The notes: a model not told the origin generated them from the sequence alone. 64,000 bases of DNA from Geminicoccaceae bacterium (GCA_028279345.1 JANQNY010000082.1:99143-163142); one strand, 5' to 3'. Counted from the stretch's first letter, positions 27,301-34,945 are shown. Program-made: numbers and translations.

Positions 27301-28015
27301 CCTGATAGGCGATCTTGTTGTCGTCCACCCAGACCAGGGTGACGCTGCCCGCACCGTCGGGTCCCGGCGCCAGGCGGAAGGAGGCGGTTGCGACGTCGGT
27401 GATTGCCGGCGAGAACTGGGAGGGCCAATACTCGAAGAAGTGGTTCCACCAAGTCGTCGGCTTGCCGTCCTCAGCGATGCCCGGCATGAAGGCCATGATG
27501 AAGAACGTCGGCGGCGACATGTTGGCCGTGAAGCCGTAGAGATAGGCGTTGCCGTCGCTGTCGACGTACCGGTCGGTCTGATAGGTGCAGCCGAGATAGT
27601 TGGTGGCGTCAGGGGAGAGGCTGGCTGTCGTCCAAGTACCGGGCGTGGCGGACTGCATCCACACGGCGCAGCTTTTCCCCGAATCATCGTCTAACGGGTA
27701 GTAGCAGAGCGCGTTGAGCAGGCCTTGTTGGTAGAAGGCGACGATCCGGTTCCAGGGCTTGCTGTCGTCCGGCTTCGTGGCCCCGAGCTTCACCGTCGAC
27801 CAGCCCGATTGCGAGCTGGAGTCCGGATAGAAGTGTACCGGATCGCCGTCTCCATCGAGCGTCAGTAGCTCGCTCGCGCTAGACTTTTCGAGCGGGTTCT
27901 GGACGACGGTAAAGAGATCGCGCGTCAGCCCATTCGCCACCGGCGCTTCCTGCAGCAACAGGTAGTCGTCGATGAGGTTGACGCCGATCTTGATGTTGTT
28001 GACGTCCTTGGCCAT
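24302..28015 (-). CDS. Large multidomain protein of unknown function (1,237 aa)
   Basis: I do not recognise a named family. ATG 28015 is chosen over ATG 28033 because GGGAGG then lies 7 bases upstream of it. There is no signal peptide. Residues 1-425 are beta-rich with repeated WVDDNK-, LLLLDSASKLHLV- and LWYLQQT-like blades, suggesting a propeller. Residues 435-520 look like a bacterial Ig-like domain (EVQALDSAGNPVAGGTLTV, then DGAGQATALFEG). From about 685 come long amphipathic and hydrophobic helices (VYKVVKEVIAWLKMLFDW, then LTLFVVSVIEAVLEAILNLL at 925-945), and a mostly hydrophobic C-terminal part. Visible GC is low from about 25.0 to 26.3 kb. A secreted triple-collar protein is encoded 79 bp upstream. 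A pore-forming or toxin-like role is a guess only. Confidence 0.85.
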   Translation of the reverse strand: MAKDVNNIKIGVNLIDDYLLLQEAPVANGLTRDLFTVVQNPLEKSSASELLTLDGDGDPVHFYPDSSSQSGWSTVKLGATKPDDSKPWNRIVAFYQQGLLNALCYYPLDDDSGKSCAVWMQSATPGTWTTASLSPDATNYLGCTYQTDRYVDSDGNAYLYGFTANMSPPTFFIMAFMPGIAEDGKPTTWWNHFFEYWPSQFSPAITDVATASFRLAPGPDGAGSVTLVWVDDNKIAYQDGTITWSDTNGEKTPSFQLTGSANTYDPNAGTLTAKNLYAVPGELGSGNLLLLDSASKLHLVSGLHGESASMTPLTGGTGQPGSASAVGVGVDSSNVVTIFAIEPGSGNLWYLQQTSTTALTFGSWVQLGGTLYSLNCPPYMRAGPELFYAGLGTDPQSGSTGPAAFHMGQNISDGGDGTYIWAANKVSAPPSASNTTPVQTATYSMEVQALDSAGNPVAGGTLTVTADQSVTVIWNSEAFHIGPNTPLKVSTDGAGQATALFEGVDLKPAVITFSAYDTNNKVTASRWCRGDVVQYIADLDGTQLTPLSNSVAPQLASVTGSDLMTNGLVGGDYDSTTQANTAATAINNCGQYMQSQTTTSVSQGTLDTSKFSTPHWQIDFTHPNGPRYRVLTEDEAEAFLAKLPQADDPVTPGSSLGSSIGKTFGDAAHFFKHEFDQLNSFTATLKDGVLKIVFNDIPAFTIATIKQAGAGLETIFAKIKQVADDVYKVVKEVIAWLKMLFDWSDILNTHDALKAVISSMLNNLEASATNAAADLSSWFSPLIKEINNVFDDLSSDFDSSTSFNDLANQAQTAAPALLSSSSNVLAATDTANAQQQHASKCNYIYSRARPSFSAIGTAAFTVSSTAASSDPTQAIIDAVNDNILNGDTFDQASQSFLNKIYANAASPQEFFDMIVLTFLEAAKELTLFVVSVIEAVLEAILNLLEDALKALQTTLTTKAPTIPVVTWLWENVISDDELTLLDLFCLIVAVPTTILYKIVFGGSDASAPFTSDMVSELQSQGLPWPAVPLLSETSLAAPAPEAYTPPSAATLEALAMTAGLSLFLNGFLAADTDFYAANDMQQEAGALSIALVVLSAYQNGATAPYTLFAKEKSERSDADIWMLRKWYTGLAQFGCDAAFVALSSSHTLTKFVDTAGPAADTAAGLLQEAFGVVACTYMNGSAEYTDWDIAGNVIGPIASCLRFLIACGDDAVVFLQGTDIVVATGTMVTVCGVAKNG

Positions 28016-28094
28016 GTCCGTCCCTCCCGCCAAGCAGTCGCATTAAAGGCGTGTGCGCCGGGCGCGGCTATCAGTCGTTGCCGGCTTCGATCTG

Positions 28095-29333
28095 CTATTG
28101 GCAGTCCGGATCAGAATCGTCGGTGACACAGGGCTGGCAGCTGGCTGTCACCATGTACGGCAGCTCGAACTCGTGCGCGCTCGACGTACCCGAGAAGGAG
28201 ACGGTGTCGTGCCGGCCGTAGTCGTCCGAATCGGTTCCGCTCGCTGCCTCGACCTCCTTCTCGGAGATGTCAACCGATCCCTTGAAGCCGTGCGTGTGGC
28301 TGGTGGTGTCGCCAGGCGCGGCCAAAGGGTCTGAACCGAAGGCTTGATCCGGCGCGCCGCCGTCGGGAAGGCCCACGAAGAAGCGGCCCGTGCCGGTGCT
28401 GCTGGCTTTCCAGCCTGAGGGGCAATCGTACGTGCTGAACGACATCACGACGTCGGTGGGTACGCCCGACGGGGGGTTCACCGCGTTCCCGTTCGGCCCG
28501 CGTTCGCACAAAAGAAGCTGGGTGTAGGGCACGCCTGCCCAGGCGTAGTAGGTGTCGCCGCTGACGGGATGCGACCCATCGGCGGTCAGCGAGTCGCAAT
28601 GCGTCGCCAGCAGTTGCTTCTCGTATTGTATCCGCGTCAAGCTGATCGTGGTGCTTATGTCGTGGTGATGCTCCCACTGGTCCAAGTTACCGTAAGCGCC
28701 ACCGTAGACAGCGCCCGTCTGACCTTCCTCAGGCCTATAAAATGGCATCAAGAAATAGCCATTTATTTTGGCATTGGTGTTGTCGACCGCTTCGATCCAG
28801 TTCGTCGGGCATGACGTGCTATTAAAGAAAGCTAGCGTACCCAGCTGATAACCGTCTGCAACGGATTGGGTATGGCTATCTCTTTCGCATGCAAGAATCT
28901 GGAAGAATGGAGGTTGGCCGTCATTCGCGTCCATCGGCCCATGAACGGCATAAGAGCCAGCGGCAGCGCCACCGTGATTGCAGCACTTGCACGGTGTACC
29001 TGGGAGGTCTTTGGCGGCTAGCGTGGCCGCGCCCTTGTAGTCGTGGGTGTGGGTGGGCGGCGTCTGGTCTGTCATGGCGTCGCCGACCTGGCCGTCGGTG
29101 CCGATCGGTCGGTTCGCGGTGTCGGTGACCGCGAGCGCGAGCCGGCCTTGCAGATAGCTCGCTTCCGTCCAGCCGGTGGGACACGCGGTCTGGCCGGCGA
29201 AGTACGCCACCATTCCGGCAGGCGTGGTGTCGCTCGAGTCGGCCCGCGCGGGCGCCGGGTTCGCCAGCACCAACGCGCCGACGATCGCCAGGGATGCCGC
29301 GGCGGCGCCACGCAGGGACTTGGAAACGCGCAT
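28095..29333 (-). CDS. Secreted protein with three tandem tail-collar-like domains
   Basis: ATG 29333 is preferred over ATG 29351, since GGAGG stands 8 bases before it. The 412-residue product has a Sec signal peptide (MRVSKSLRGAAAASLAIVGA, ending ARA). The rest is three repeats of about 115-125 residues, starting near 37, 162 and 290. Each begins with a strand followed by CPTGW, CPTNW or CPSGW (Cys 51, 175, 304), has a central HTHDYKG, HHHDIST or HTHGFKG (His 95, 222, 346), and ends PPFFQILACE, VPYTQLLLCE or LPYMVTASC (Cys 149, 276, 399). This is the pattern of phage tail-collar/receptor-binding domains, where the histidines bind metal. The paired cysteines suggest one disulfide per repeat. 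The gene probably forms an operon with the large gene downstream. Confidence 0.85.
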   Translation of the reverse strand: MRVSKSLRGAAAASLAIVGALVLANPAPARADSSDTTPAGMVAYFAGQTACPTGWTEASYLQGRLALAVTDTANRPIGTDGQVGDAMTDQTPPTHTHDYKGAATLAAKDLPGTPCKCCNHGGAAAGSYAVHGPMDANDGQPPFFQILACERDSHTQSVADGYQLGTLAFFNSTSCPTNWIEAVDNTNAKINGYFLMPFYRPEEGQTGAVYGGAYGNLDQWEHHHDISTTISLTRIQYEKQLLATHCDSLTADGSHPVSGDTYYAWAGVPYTQLLLCERGPNGNAVNPPSGVPTDVVMSFSTYDCPSGWKASSTGTGRFFVGLPDGGAPDQAFGSDPLAAPGDTTSHTHGFKGSVDISEKEVEAASGTDSDDYGRHDTVSFSGTSSAHEFELPYMVTASCQPCVTDDSDPDCQ

Positions 29334-29351
29334 TGTCCTGTCCTCCATCAT

Positions 29352-29621
29352 GCCGCGCCTGCGTTTGGCTCGCGCGGCGACTGACCCGCGGGTCCCGGTC
29401 CGCAGTCGAGCGATCCATGGTGATTGACGCTGTTCTTGGGGCTGTGCGCTATTCAGTTGGTAGGAATGTGGTCTGAATTGCTACGCTATTATCTTATAGC
29501 ACGCCGGTAACCTCCGCGCTATATGCCGTCGACCAATTGGCGTGATGCAATGACGTCACGCGAAACTTCCGCGCGACGGTAGGCGAGGTCTTGTGCGTTC
29601 GCCTCTATTTCGACCTGACCG
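29352..29621. other. 270-bp gap upstream of the collar-protein gene
   Basis: No gene is seen. The segment is AT-richer around 29480-29525 and holds an 8-bp palindrome TGACGTCA at 29551-29558. On the minus strand a TATAAGATAAT run around 29490-29500 could be part of a promoter for the two-gene locus downstream, but no convincing -35 box stands at the right distance. Confidence 0.3.
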
Positions 29622-30563
29622 CTAAGGTTCGCCGCCATAGGCCACGAGCAGTGCGGAGACTGTGATCACCGAAGCGACATGGCTCGCGAGCACCACGGTC
29701 GAGGATCGCAAGACATAGGTTTCGTAGCGCTGGGCGATGACGAAGACCATGGCACCGGTCGGCAGTGCGGCGACGATGACGGCGGCCATGGCTAGCGTCG
29801 GTGGCAGCGGCACGACGACATAGACCATCAGCGCCACGAGCGCCGGGTGGACCACCAGCTTCAAAAACGTCAACAGCGCGATCTCGCGCCGGGCTTCCGA
29901 CAGCGGCACGCCGACGAGCGAGCCCCCCAGCGCGAAAAGGGCGCAGGGCACGGTAGCGCCAGCGAGCAGGTCCAAGACGGTCTGCGCGGGCGCCGGTGGC
30001 GAAACGGGCGTGAGCCCGCCGACGATGCCCGCAGCACTCGCTAGGATCAGCGGATTGCGCGCGAGGCTCTTGAAGGTCTGGGCGACGCTCGACCAGAGGC
30101 GTTCGCGGGCATTGCCCTGCGCCTCGAGCACGGCGATCGAGACCGGCGCCGTGATGAGGTTGTCGAAGACCAGGACGAGGACGGCCGCGAGCGCTGCTTC
30201 GGGGCCGGCAAAGGTCAAGAGCAGCGGAATGCCCATATAGCCCGAGTTCGACCAGCAGCTGCTCATGCCCTGAACGATCGCGAAGCGGCCGGGTGTGCGC
30301 CACCAGCGCTGGCTCACGAACCACACCCCGAGCAGCAGACCAACGGTTGGCACGTAGTAGGCGGCGAGGAAGCGCGCATCGACGAGCGCCGTCGTCGGTG
30401 CTTCCGAGACGCGCTCGAAAAGGAGCGCCGGCAGGGTGACGTAGAAGACGAAGCCGTTGAGCCCCGGAACGGTGCCGTCGGGAAGCAGCCGCGCGCGGGC
30501 CGCCGCATAGCCCAGAAAGATGAGGGCGAAGAACGGCAGCGCGACGTCGAGGATAGCGGACAT
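29622..30563 (-). CDS. AEC family transporter, copy 2
   Basis: This 313-residue, roughly ten-helix permease has the AEC pattern: MSAILDVALPFFALIFLGY at the N-terminus, FVFYVTLPALLFERVSEAP in the first bundle, and PTGAMVFVIAQRYETYVLRS near the C-terminus. It probably moves an organic anion. It lies 21 bp downstream of the PNPOx-like gene on the same strand. The MSAILDVALPFFALIF start resembles that of the third AEC copy at 58.5 kb more than that of copy 1. Confidence 0.9.
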   Translation of the reverse strand: MSAILDVALPFFALIFLGYAAARARLLPDGTVPGLNGFVFYVTLPALLFERVSEAPTTALVDARFLAAYYVPTVGLLLGVWFVSQRWWRTPGRFAIVQGMSSCWSNSGYMGIPLLLTFAGPEAALAAVLVLVFDNLITAPVSIAVLEAQGNARERLWSSVAQTFKSLARNPLILASAAGIVGGLTPVSPPAPAQTVLDLLAGATVPCALFALGGSLVGVPLSEARREIALLTFLKLVVHPALVALMVYVVVPLPPTLAMAAVIVAALPTGAMVFVIAQRYETYVLRSSTVVLASHVASVITVSALLVAYGGEP

Positions 30564-30584
30564 GCGCGCGTCTCAATCGCGAGG

Positions 30585-31070
30585 TCAGGACTCGACGCAG
30601 CGCCAGCCGTCGCCGTCACGCTCGACGATGGCCGCCTTAAGGCCGCGTGGCTCGGGAGCCACGTCGCGGGCGTGGTTCCAAAGCTCGATCCGATCGGCGG
30701 CGAAGCGAACCAGCACCGCGTCGGGATGGTCGCTGCCGCCCGGAAACCACTGATCCAGGTCCGCCACCCATACCGCGCGACGTGCCGCAGGATCGCTGTC
30801 GATCCACGCCCGACCGACGAGTGTGACATAGGCGCCCTCGCGGTCGTGCTGATAGACCAGCGTGAGGCGGCCGGTTCGTTGGATTTCCTCCGCCTTGCGC
30901 GACCAAGCGGCGGTCACGAAGCTCACCGACCAGTCCGCGCCAAGCGACAGGGGCTGGACGACCCGGGCGTTCACCTCGCCTGTGCGCGCGACACCGGCAG
31001 CGACGCAGAAGCGAACGCGGCGGATGGTCCGACGCGCCACGGTGAGCAGACGGTCTTCGGTGTTGGCCAT
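30585..31070 (-). CDS. Pyridoxamine 5'-phosphate oxidase-like FMN-binding protein
   Basis: This 161-residue protein fits the split-barrel flavin-binding fold of PNPOx-like proteins. The N-terminal helix TVARRTIRRVRFCVAAGVAR leads into the first strands. VSFVTAAWSRKAEEIQRTGR is the usual FMN phosphate-contacting stretch (the SRKAEEI turn), followed by LTLVYQHDREGAYVTLVGRA. General-stress-protein-26-like members share this layout. Function is unassigned. It is followed by an AEC transporter gene after 21 bp. Confidence 0.85.
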   Translation of the reverse strand: MANTEDRLLTVARRTIRRVRFCVAAGVARTGEVNARVVQPLSLGADWSVSFVTAAWSRKAEEIQRTGRLTLVYQHDREGAYVTLVGRAWIDSDPAARRAVWVADLDQWFPGGSDHPDAVLVRFAADRIELWNHARDVAPEPRGLKAAIVERDGDGWRCVES

Positions 31071-31100
31071 GCCCCCGCTCCCAGCACTCTACAGCGAACC

Positions 31101-31520
31101 CTAGAGCAAGTCGCAGAGCGGCGCGATGAGCGGTGCGTCCGCCGGCGGCATGGGCAGGTCATAGAGCGCTTGCGGCCGTACCCAGCGGAGCCCGGCCTGA
31201 CCTTCCAACGGCTTTGGCTGGCCACGCCAGACGCGACAGACATAGAGCGGCATGAGCAGGTGAAAGGCGGGATAGGCGTGGCTCGCGAAGGTGAGCGGTG
31301 CAAGGCAGCTCGTCTCGGTGTCGATGCCGAGTTCCTCCTGGAGCTCGCGGATCAGGCACATCTCCGGCGTCTCGCCGGCACCGAGCTTGCCCCCTGGAAA
31401 CTCCCAGAGGCCCGCCATCGCCTTGCCTTCCGGGCGCTGCGTGACGAGCACCCGACCGTCGCCGTCCACCAGCGCACAGGCGACGACCAGCACCAGCTTC
31501 GCGGCGTCCACAGTGGCCAT
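31101..31520 (-). CDS. mutT: 8-oxo-dGTP diphosphatase (MutT-type Nudix hydrolase)
   Basis: This 139-residue enzyme has an intact Nudix box beginning GKLGAGETPEMCLIRELQEE and continuing LGID, which satisfies G-x5-E-x7-R-E-U-x-E-E-x-G-U. The N-terminal LVVACALVDGDGRVLVTQRP strand and the WEFPGGKL segment are typical of MutT. It removes oxidised dGTP from the nucleotide pool. It lies 14 bp downstream of argJ, an arrangement I know from other alphaproteobacteria. Confidence 0.93.
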   Translation of the reverse strand: MATVDAAKLVLVVACALVDGDGRVLVTQRPEGKAMAGLWEFPGGKLGAGETPEMCLIRELQEELGIDTETSCLAPLTFASHAYPAFHLLMPLYVCRVWRGQPKPLEGQAGLRWVRPQALYDLPMPPADAPLIAPLCDLL

Positions 31521-31534
31521 GGTGGGGTCCTGGC

Positions 31535-32770
31535 TCAGGAGCGGTAGGCGGCGTTGATGTCGATGTAGCCGTGGGTGAGATCGCAGGTCCAGACGGTGGC
31601 GGCACCGCTGCCTACGCCGAGCGCAACCTCGAGGACGACCTCGCGTCCCGCCAGGTGGCGCGCCACCACGCTCTCGTCATAGCCGTCGACCACGCCGCCG
31701 CCGGCGCTGATCAGGGTCTCGCCGAAGCGGATCTCCAGCCCGTCGACGGCGAGCGGCTCGCCGCAATGGCCGAGCGCCATCACCACACGCCCCCAATTGG
31801 CATCGGCGCCGGCAATCGCCGTCTTGACCAGAGGCGAGTTCGCGACGACGAGCCCGGCGCGTCGCGCGCTGCCGTCATCGACCGCGCCGGTGACGCGGAT
31901 CTCGACGAGCTTCTGCGCCCCCTCGCCGTCGCGGACCACCAGGAGCGCCAGCTCGCGGCAGACGGTCGCAAGCGCCTCGGCGAAGCCCGCAAGACGGGGA
32001 TCGTCGGGATCGCCAACCGCGTCGTGCGGTGCCCGCCGGCTCGCGAGGAGCAGCACGGTGTCGGACGTCGAACCGTCACCGTCGACCGTGATGCTGTGAA
32101 AGCTCGTCGCGGCGGTCCGGGCCAAGAGGGTTTGGAGCACCGGTGCCGGCAGGTCGGCGTCGGTGGCGATGAAGGCGAGCATCGTTGCCATGTCGGGCGC
32201 GATCATGCCCGAGCCTTTGGCGATGCCGGTGAGCCGCACCGCGACGCCGTCGATCGCACAGATGGCGCTTGCAGCCTTGGGGAAGGTATCGGTGGTGACG
32301 ATGGCCTCGGCGGCGGCGGTGAGGCCGTCCTCGGCGAGCCCTGCCGTCAGCGTGGGCACGGCTCGCGCAATCGGTTCGGCGTCGAGCGCGAGGCCGATGA
32401 CGCCGGTCGAGGCGACGAAGACCTCCTCGGGCGGGCAGCCGAGTGCTGCGGCGACGGCCTCCGCTTCGCGCGCCACCGCGGCGTCGCCCGCGGGTCCGTT
32501 GAACACGTTGGCGTTGCCGGCGTTGACGATCACGGCGCGGGCGCGACCCCGCGCGAGGATGCGCCGACACCAGAGGATCGGATGGCCGGGCGTGGACGAC
32601 CGCGTGAAGAGACCCGCCGCAGCGCTGCCCTCCGGCACCTCCAGGAGTGCCACATCCGGCCGGCCCTGGTAGCGCAGGCCAAGAGCGATGGCTGCGGCGC
32701 GCACGCCGGGGACGGCAGGCGCCTCGCAAGGTCCCTCGGGCGCCAATGGCGAGCGCGGCGACGTGGTCAC
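31535..32770 (-). CDS. argJ: Bifunctional glutamate N-acetyltransferase / N-acetylglutamate synthase
   Basis: This 411-residue enzyme transfers the acetyl group between N-acetylornithine and glutamate in arginine synthesis. The self-cleavage site that separates the alpha and beta chains is in KGSGMIAPDMATMLAFIATD, where the Thr of ATML becomes the beta-chain nucleophile. SFHSITVDGDGSTSDTVLLL and VNAGNANVFNG are further family blocks, and the C-terminus HGYIDINAAYRS is typical. It stands 3 bp downstream of the PpiC-type gene and 14 bp upstream of mutT. Confidence 0.97.
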   Translation of the reverse strand: MTTSPRSPLAPEGPCEAPAVPGVRAAAIALGLRYQGRPDVALLEVPEGSAAAGLFTRSSTPGHPILWCRRILARGRARAVIVNAGNANVFNGPAGDAAVAREAEAVAAALGCPPEEVFVASTGVIGLALDAEPIARAVPTLTAGLAEDGLTAAAEAIVTTDTFPKAASAICAIDGVAVRLTGIAKGSGMIAPDMATMLAFIATDADLPAPVLQTLLARTAATSFHSITVDGDGSTSDTVLLLASRRAPHDAVGDPDDPRLAGFAEALATVCRELALLVVRDGEGAQKLVEIRVTGAVDDGSARRAGLVVANSPLVKTAIAGADANWGRVVMALGHCGEPLAVDGLEIRFGETLISAGGGVVDGYDESVVARHLAGREVVLEVALGVGSGAATVWTCDLTHGYIDINAAYRS

Positions 32771-32773
32771 TGC

Positions 32774-33601
32774 CTACTCGCTCGGGGGTACCGGCTGGCC
32801 TTCCGGGTCGAAGCGCTCGATCGACGCCTCATCGCGCAGGCTCTCCAGCAAGGCCGTCACCGCGTCGCGGCCGAGCTCTTGTTCGAGTTCGGCGCGCGTG
32901 TCCTCGAAGCTCGGTGTGACGCTCTGGCGATCCTCCACGAGGATGACGTGCCAGCCGAACTGGGTCTCTATCGGCTCTGCGGAGACCTCACCGGGTGCCA
33001 TGGCGAAGGCGGCATCGGCGAAGGGCCCGACCATCTGCTCTCTGCGGAAGTATCCCAGATCACCGCCATCAGGGCCGCTCGGTCCGGTCGAGTGCTCGCG
33101 GGCGAGGGTCTCGAAGTCACCGCCGGCCTCGAGCTCGGCGATGAGTTCCTGAGCCTCGGCCTCGGTCGCGACGAGGATGTGGCGCGCTTTGACCTCGTCG
33201 TGGGTGAAGCTCGGCTCGGCCTGCTTGGCGGTGTAGGCTTCCTCTAGCGCTTCGTCGGTGATCGCCGCTTCGACCGTCGTCTCGATTAACCGGTTGCGCA
33301 GGATGAGCTCCTCCGCCCGCACCATCGCCTCCTGCACCGCTTCGTCCTCTGCGAGGTCGCGGCGGGCCGCTTCTTCGGAGAGCAGCGTTGTGTCGATGGC
33401 CCGATCGCGCAGCATGTCGAACAGCACTTCGAGCGGCATCTGCCGATATTGCTCCGGCAGATCGTCGACGCTCTGCTCCACCTCGCTCCTGCGGATTTCC
33501 TCGCCGTCGACTCGGGCCACGACTGGGTCGTCGTCGGCGAGCGCTGGCACGACCGCAAGGCAAAGTAGCAGGGCGATGGCGGCGGCGGATGTGCTTGGCA
33601 A
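32774..33601 (-). CDS. Periplasmic peptidyl-prolyl cis-trans isomerase (PpiC/SurA type)
   Basis: Start TTG 33601 is chosen because GGAGAG lies 5 bases before it, and the 275-residue product then begins with a clean signal peptide (LLLCLAVVPALA). ATGs further upstream add an unlikely Arg/Pro-rich tail. A SurA-like N-terminal helical part covers about residues 25-130. The parvulin domain runs from about 140 to 235, with KARHILVATEAEAQELI, HSTGPSGPDGGDLGYFR and FGWHVILVEDRQ. It assists folding of exported proteins. It is the first gene of the ppiC-argJ-mutT run. Confidence 0.92.
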   Translation of the reverse strand: MPSTSAAAIALLLCLAVVPALADDDPVVARVDGEEIRRSEVEQSVDDLPEQYRQMPLEVLFDMLRDRAIDTTLLSEEAARRDLAEDEAVQEAMVRAEELILRNRLIETTVEAAITDEALEEAYTAKQAEPSFTHDEVKARHILVATEAEAQELIAELEAGGDFETLAREHSTGPSGPDGGDLGYFRREQMVGPFADAAFAMAPGEVSAEPIETQFGWHVILVEDRQSVTPSFEDTRAELEQELGRDAVTALLESLRDEASIERFDPEGQPVPPSE

Positions 33602-33893
33602 GATGGCTCTCCGGATGGTTGGAGGCTGCGTGCGAGGCGTCGTCGACCCCGTCATCGCAGGTGTCAAGGGTTGGGCGGATCGGATGGACGTGCGGTCATC
33701 TCGTGGTGCCGGCGAGGGCACTCGTCACCCTGTTGATTGTGCGCTGCTTGCAACGCACCGCAGGAAACTGTGTGTTACGCGAGACAATCGACGAGTAGGG
33801 CTGTCAAAACTTCCGAGCACGTCGTAAAACGTCTTTGTGTACGGTAGTTTGTGACCACCCCTGGTGGTGGTTCTTTAAGATCGGGCAGGAACG

Positions 33894-34472
33894 ATGCGTT
33901 GGATTGCGCTTGTAGTCGTGGTGGTCGGCCTGGCCTGCGGTAGCGTCGCTGCCCAGGAGACGGCGGCGGAAGCCGAGGCGACGTACCAGCTGAACCCCGG
34001 CGACGTTGTGCGGATCTCGGTCTGGCGCGAGGAAGAACTGCTCCGCGAGGCGCGCATCCAACCGGATGGGACCGTCTCCTATCCGCTGGTCGGCTCGGTC
34101 CCCGCTGCAGGTCAGACGCCGGACCAGGTTGCCGCAGCCATTAGCGATCGGCTAGCGCGTTTCATTCCCGAGGCGGTGGTCACGGTGGAACTGCTCGAGG
34201 CGCAGGGCTACCGCGTCTACGTCATCGGCGAGGTGGACCGGCCAGGCGAGTATCAGCTCTCGCAGCCGATCACGGTCATGCAGGCGCTCAGCATCGCCGG
34301 GGGACTGACGCCGTTCGCCGGAACCCGGGGCATTCAGATCCTGCGGACCAGCACGGCGGAGCAGCAGCGCATCACCTTCGACTACAAAGCCGTCGCCAGC
34401 GACGGTCAGCTCGACCGGAACATCTTTCTGGAAGCGGGCGACACGGTGATCGTGCCGAGCAGCTTCTTCTAG
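33894..34472 (+). CDS. Polysaccharide export protein (Wza-like, orphan)
   Basis: This 192-residue protein has a signal peptide (MRWIALVVVVVGLACGSVAA), a poly-export domain (YQLNPGDVVRISVWREEELL, then RIQPDGTVSYPLVGSV) and one SLBB-like domain (VYVIGEVDRPGEYQL, then LSIAGGLTPFAGTRG). Wza relatives form outer-membrane channels for capsular or exopolysaccharide. The Cys of LACGS could be a lipidation site, but the lipobox is imperfect. No glycosyltransferase, Wzx/Wzy or Wzc gene is nearby, so it is an orphan copy. It is divergent from the ppiC gene, with 292 bp between them. Confidence 0.9.
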   Translation: MRWIALVVVVVGLACGSVAAQETAAEAEATYQLNPGDVVRISVWREEELLREARIQPDGTVSYPLVGSVPAAGQTPDQVAAAISDRLARFIPEAVVTVELLEAQGYRVYVIGEVDRPGEYQLSQPITVMQALSIAGGLTPFAGTRGIQILRTSTAEQQRITFDYKAVASDGQLDRNIFLEAGDTVIVPSSFF

Positions 34473-34493
34473 CAGGCCTTCCGCAACGTCCGC

Positions 34494-34937
34494 GTGACGG
34501 AGATACGACAGGCGGTCTTTGGTGATCTGGAACCGCTGCTGGCGCTCTACGAAGCGGCGGAGGTCAGTCGCGTTGTTGCGTCGAGCGACGCGGCGGAAAC
34601 GATCTGGCGGGAGCTGCTCTCAGCTTCGCACGTGGACGTTTTCGTCGTGCGTGTCGACGACCGCATCCTCGCGACCTGCACGCTGATCACGGCGGCCAAT
34701 CTCTTGAGGGGTGGGCGGCGACACGGCTTTCTAGAGAACGTCGTTGCGCATCCGGATCTTCGCAACCGGGGCTATGGGACGGCGGTGGTCTGCGCAGCGC
34801 TCCAACGGGCCTGGGCGCTCGATTGCTTCCACGTCCTGCTGCAAAGCGGCCGGACCGATCCGCGGGTGCACCGGTTCTATGAGCGCTGCGGCTTCACCCC
34901 CGGCTTGCGGATCGGCCACGTGGCGCAGCGCCCCTGA
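34494..34937 (+). CDS. GNAT family N-acetyltransferase
   Basis: This 147-residue protein begins with GTG. It shows the GNAT opening IRQAVFGDLEPLLALYEAAE, the acetyl-CoA loop FLENVVAHPDLRNRGYGTAV (R-N-R-G-Y-G) and the motif B segment HRFYERCGFTPGLRIGH near the C-terminus. It follows the export-protein gene by 21 bp in the same direction. Substrate unknown. Confidence 0.88.
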   Translation: MTEIRQAVFGDLEPLLALYEAAEVSRVVASSDAAETIWRELLSASHVDVFVVRVDDRILATCTLITAANLLRGGRRHGFLENVVAHPDLRNRGYGTAVVCAALQRAWALDCFHVLLQSGRTDPRVHRFYERCGFTPGLRIGHVAQRP

Positions 34938-34945
34938 GGCGTTTT

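Noticed and set aside
28016..28033. Upstream ATG of the giant gene
   Set aside because: The sequence between this ATG and ATG 28015 contains the GGGAGG that acts as SD for the latter; the extra residues add nothing recognisable.
24302..29333. Prophage or contractile-tail interpretation of the collar-protein locus
   Set aside because: No sheath, tube, baseplate, portal, terminase, lysis or integrase gene lies nearby, and the collar protein carries a Sec signal peptide, which phage tail proteins do not need.
31571..33247. A 558-codon plus-strand open frame across argJ and ppiC
   Set aside because: It is antisense to two well-supported genes and shows no protein-family pattern.
33840..33880. 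Hairpin-like ACCACCCCTGGTGGTGGT just upstream of the export-protein gene
   Set aside because: The repeat is short and G/C-simple; it lies in a 5' leader where a terminator makes no sense, and I see no operator family it fits.
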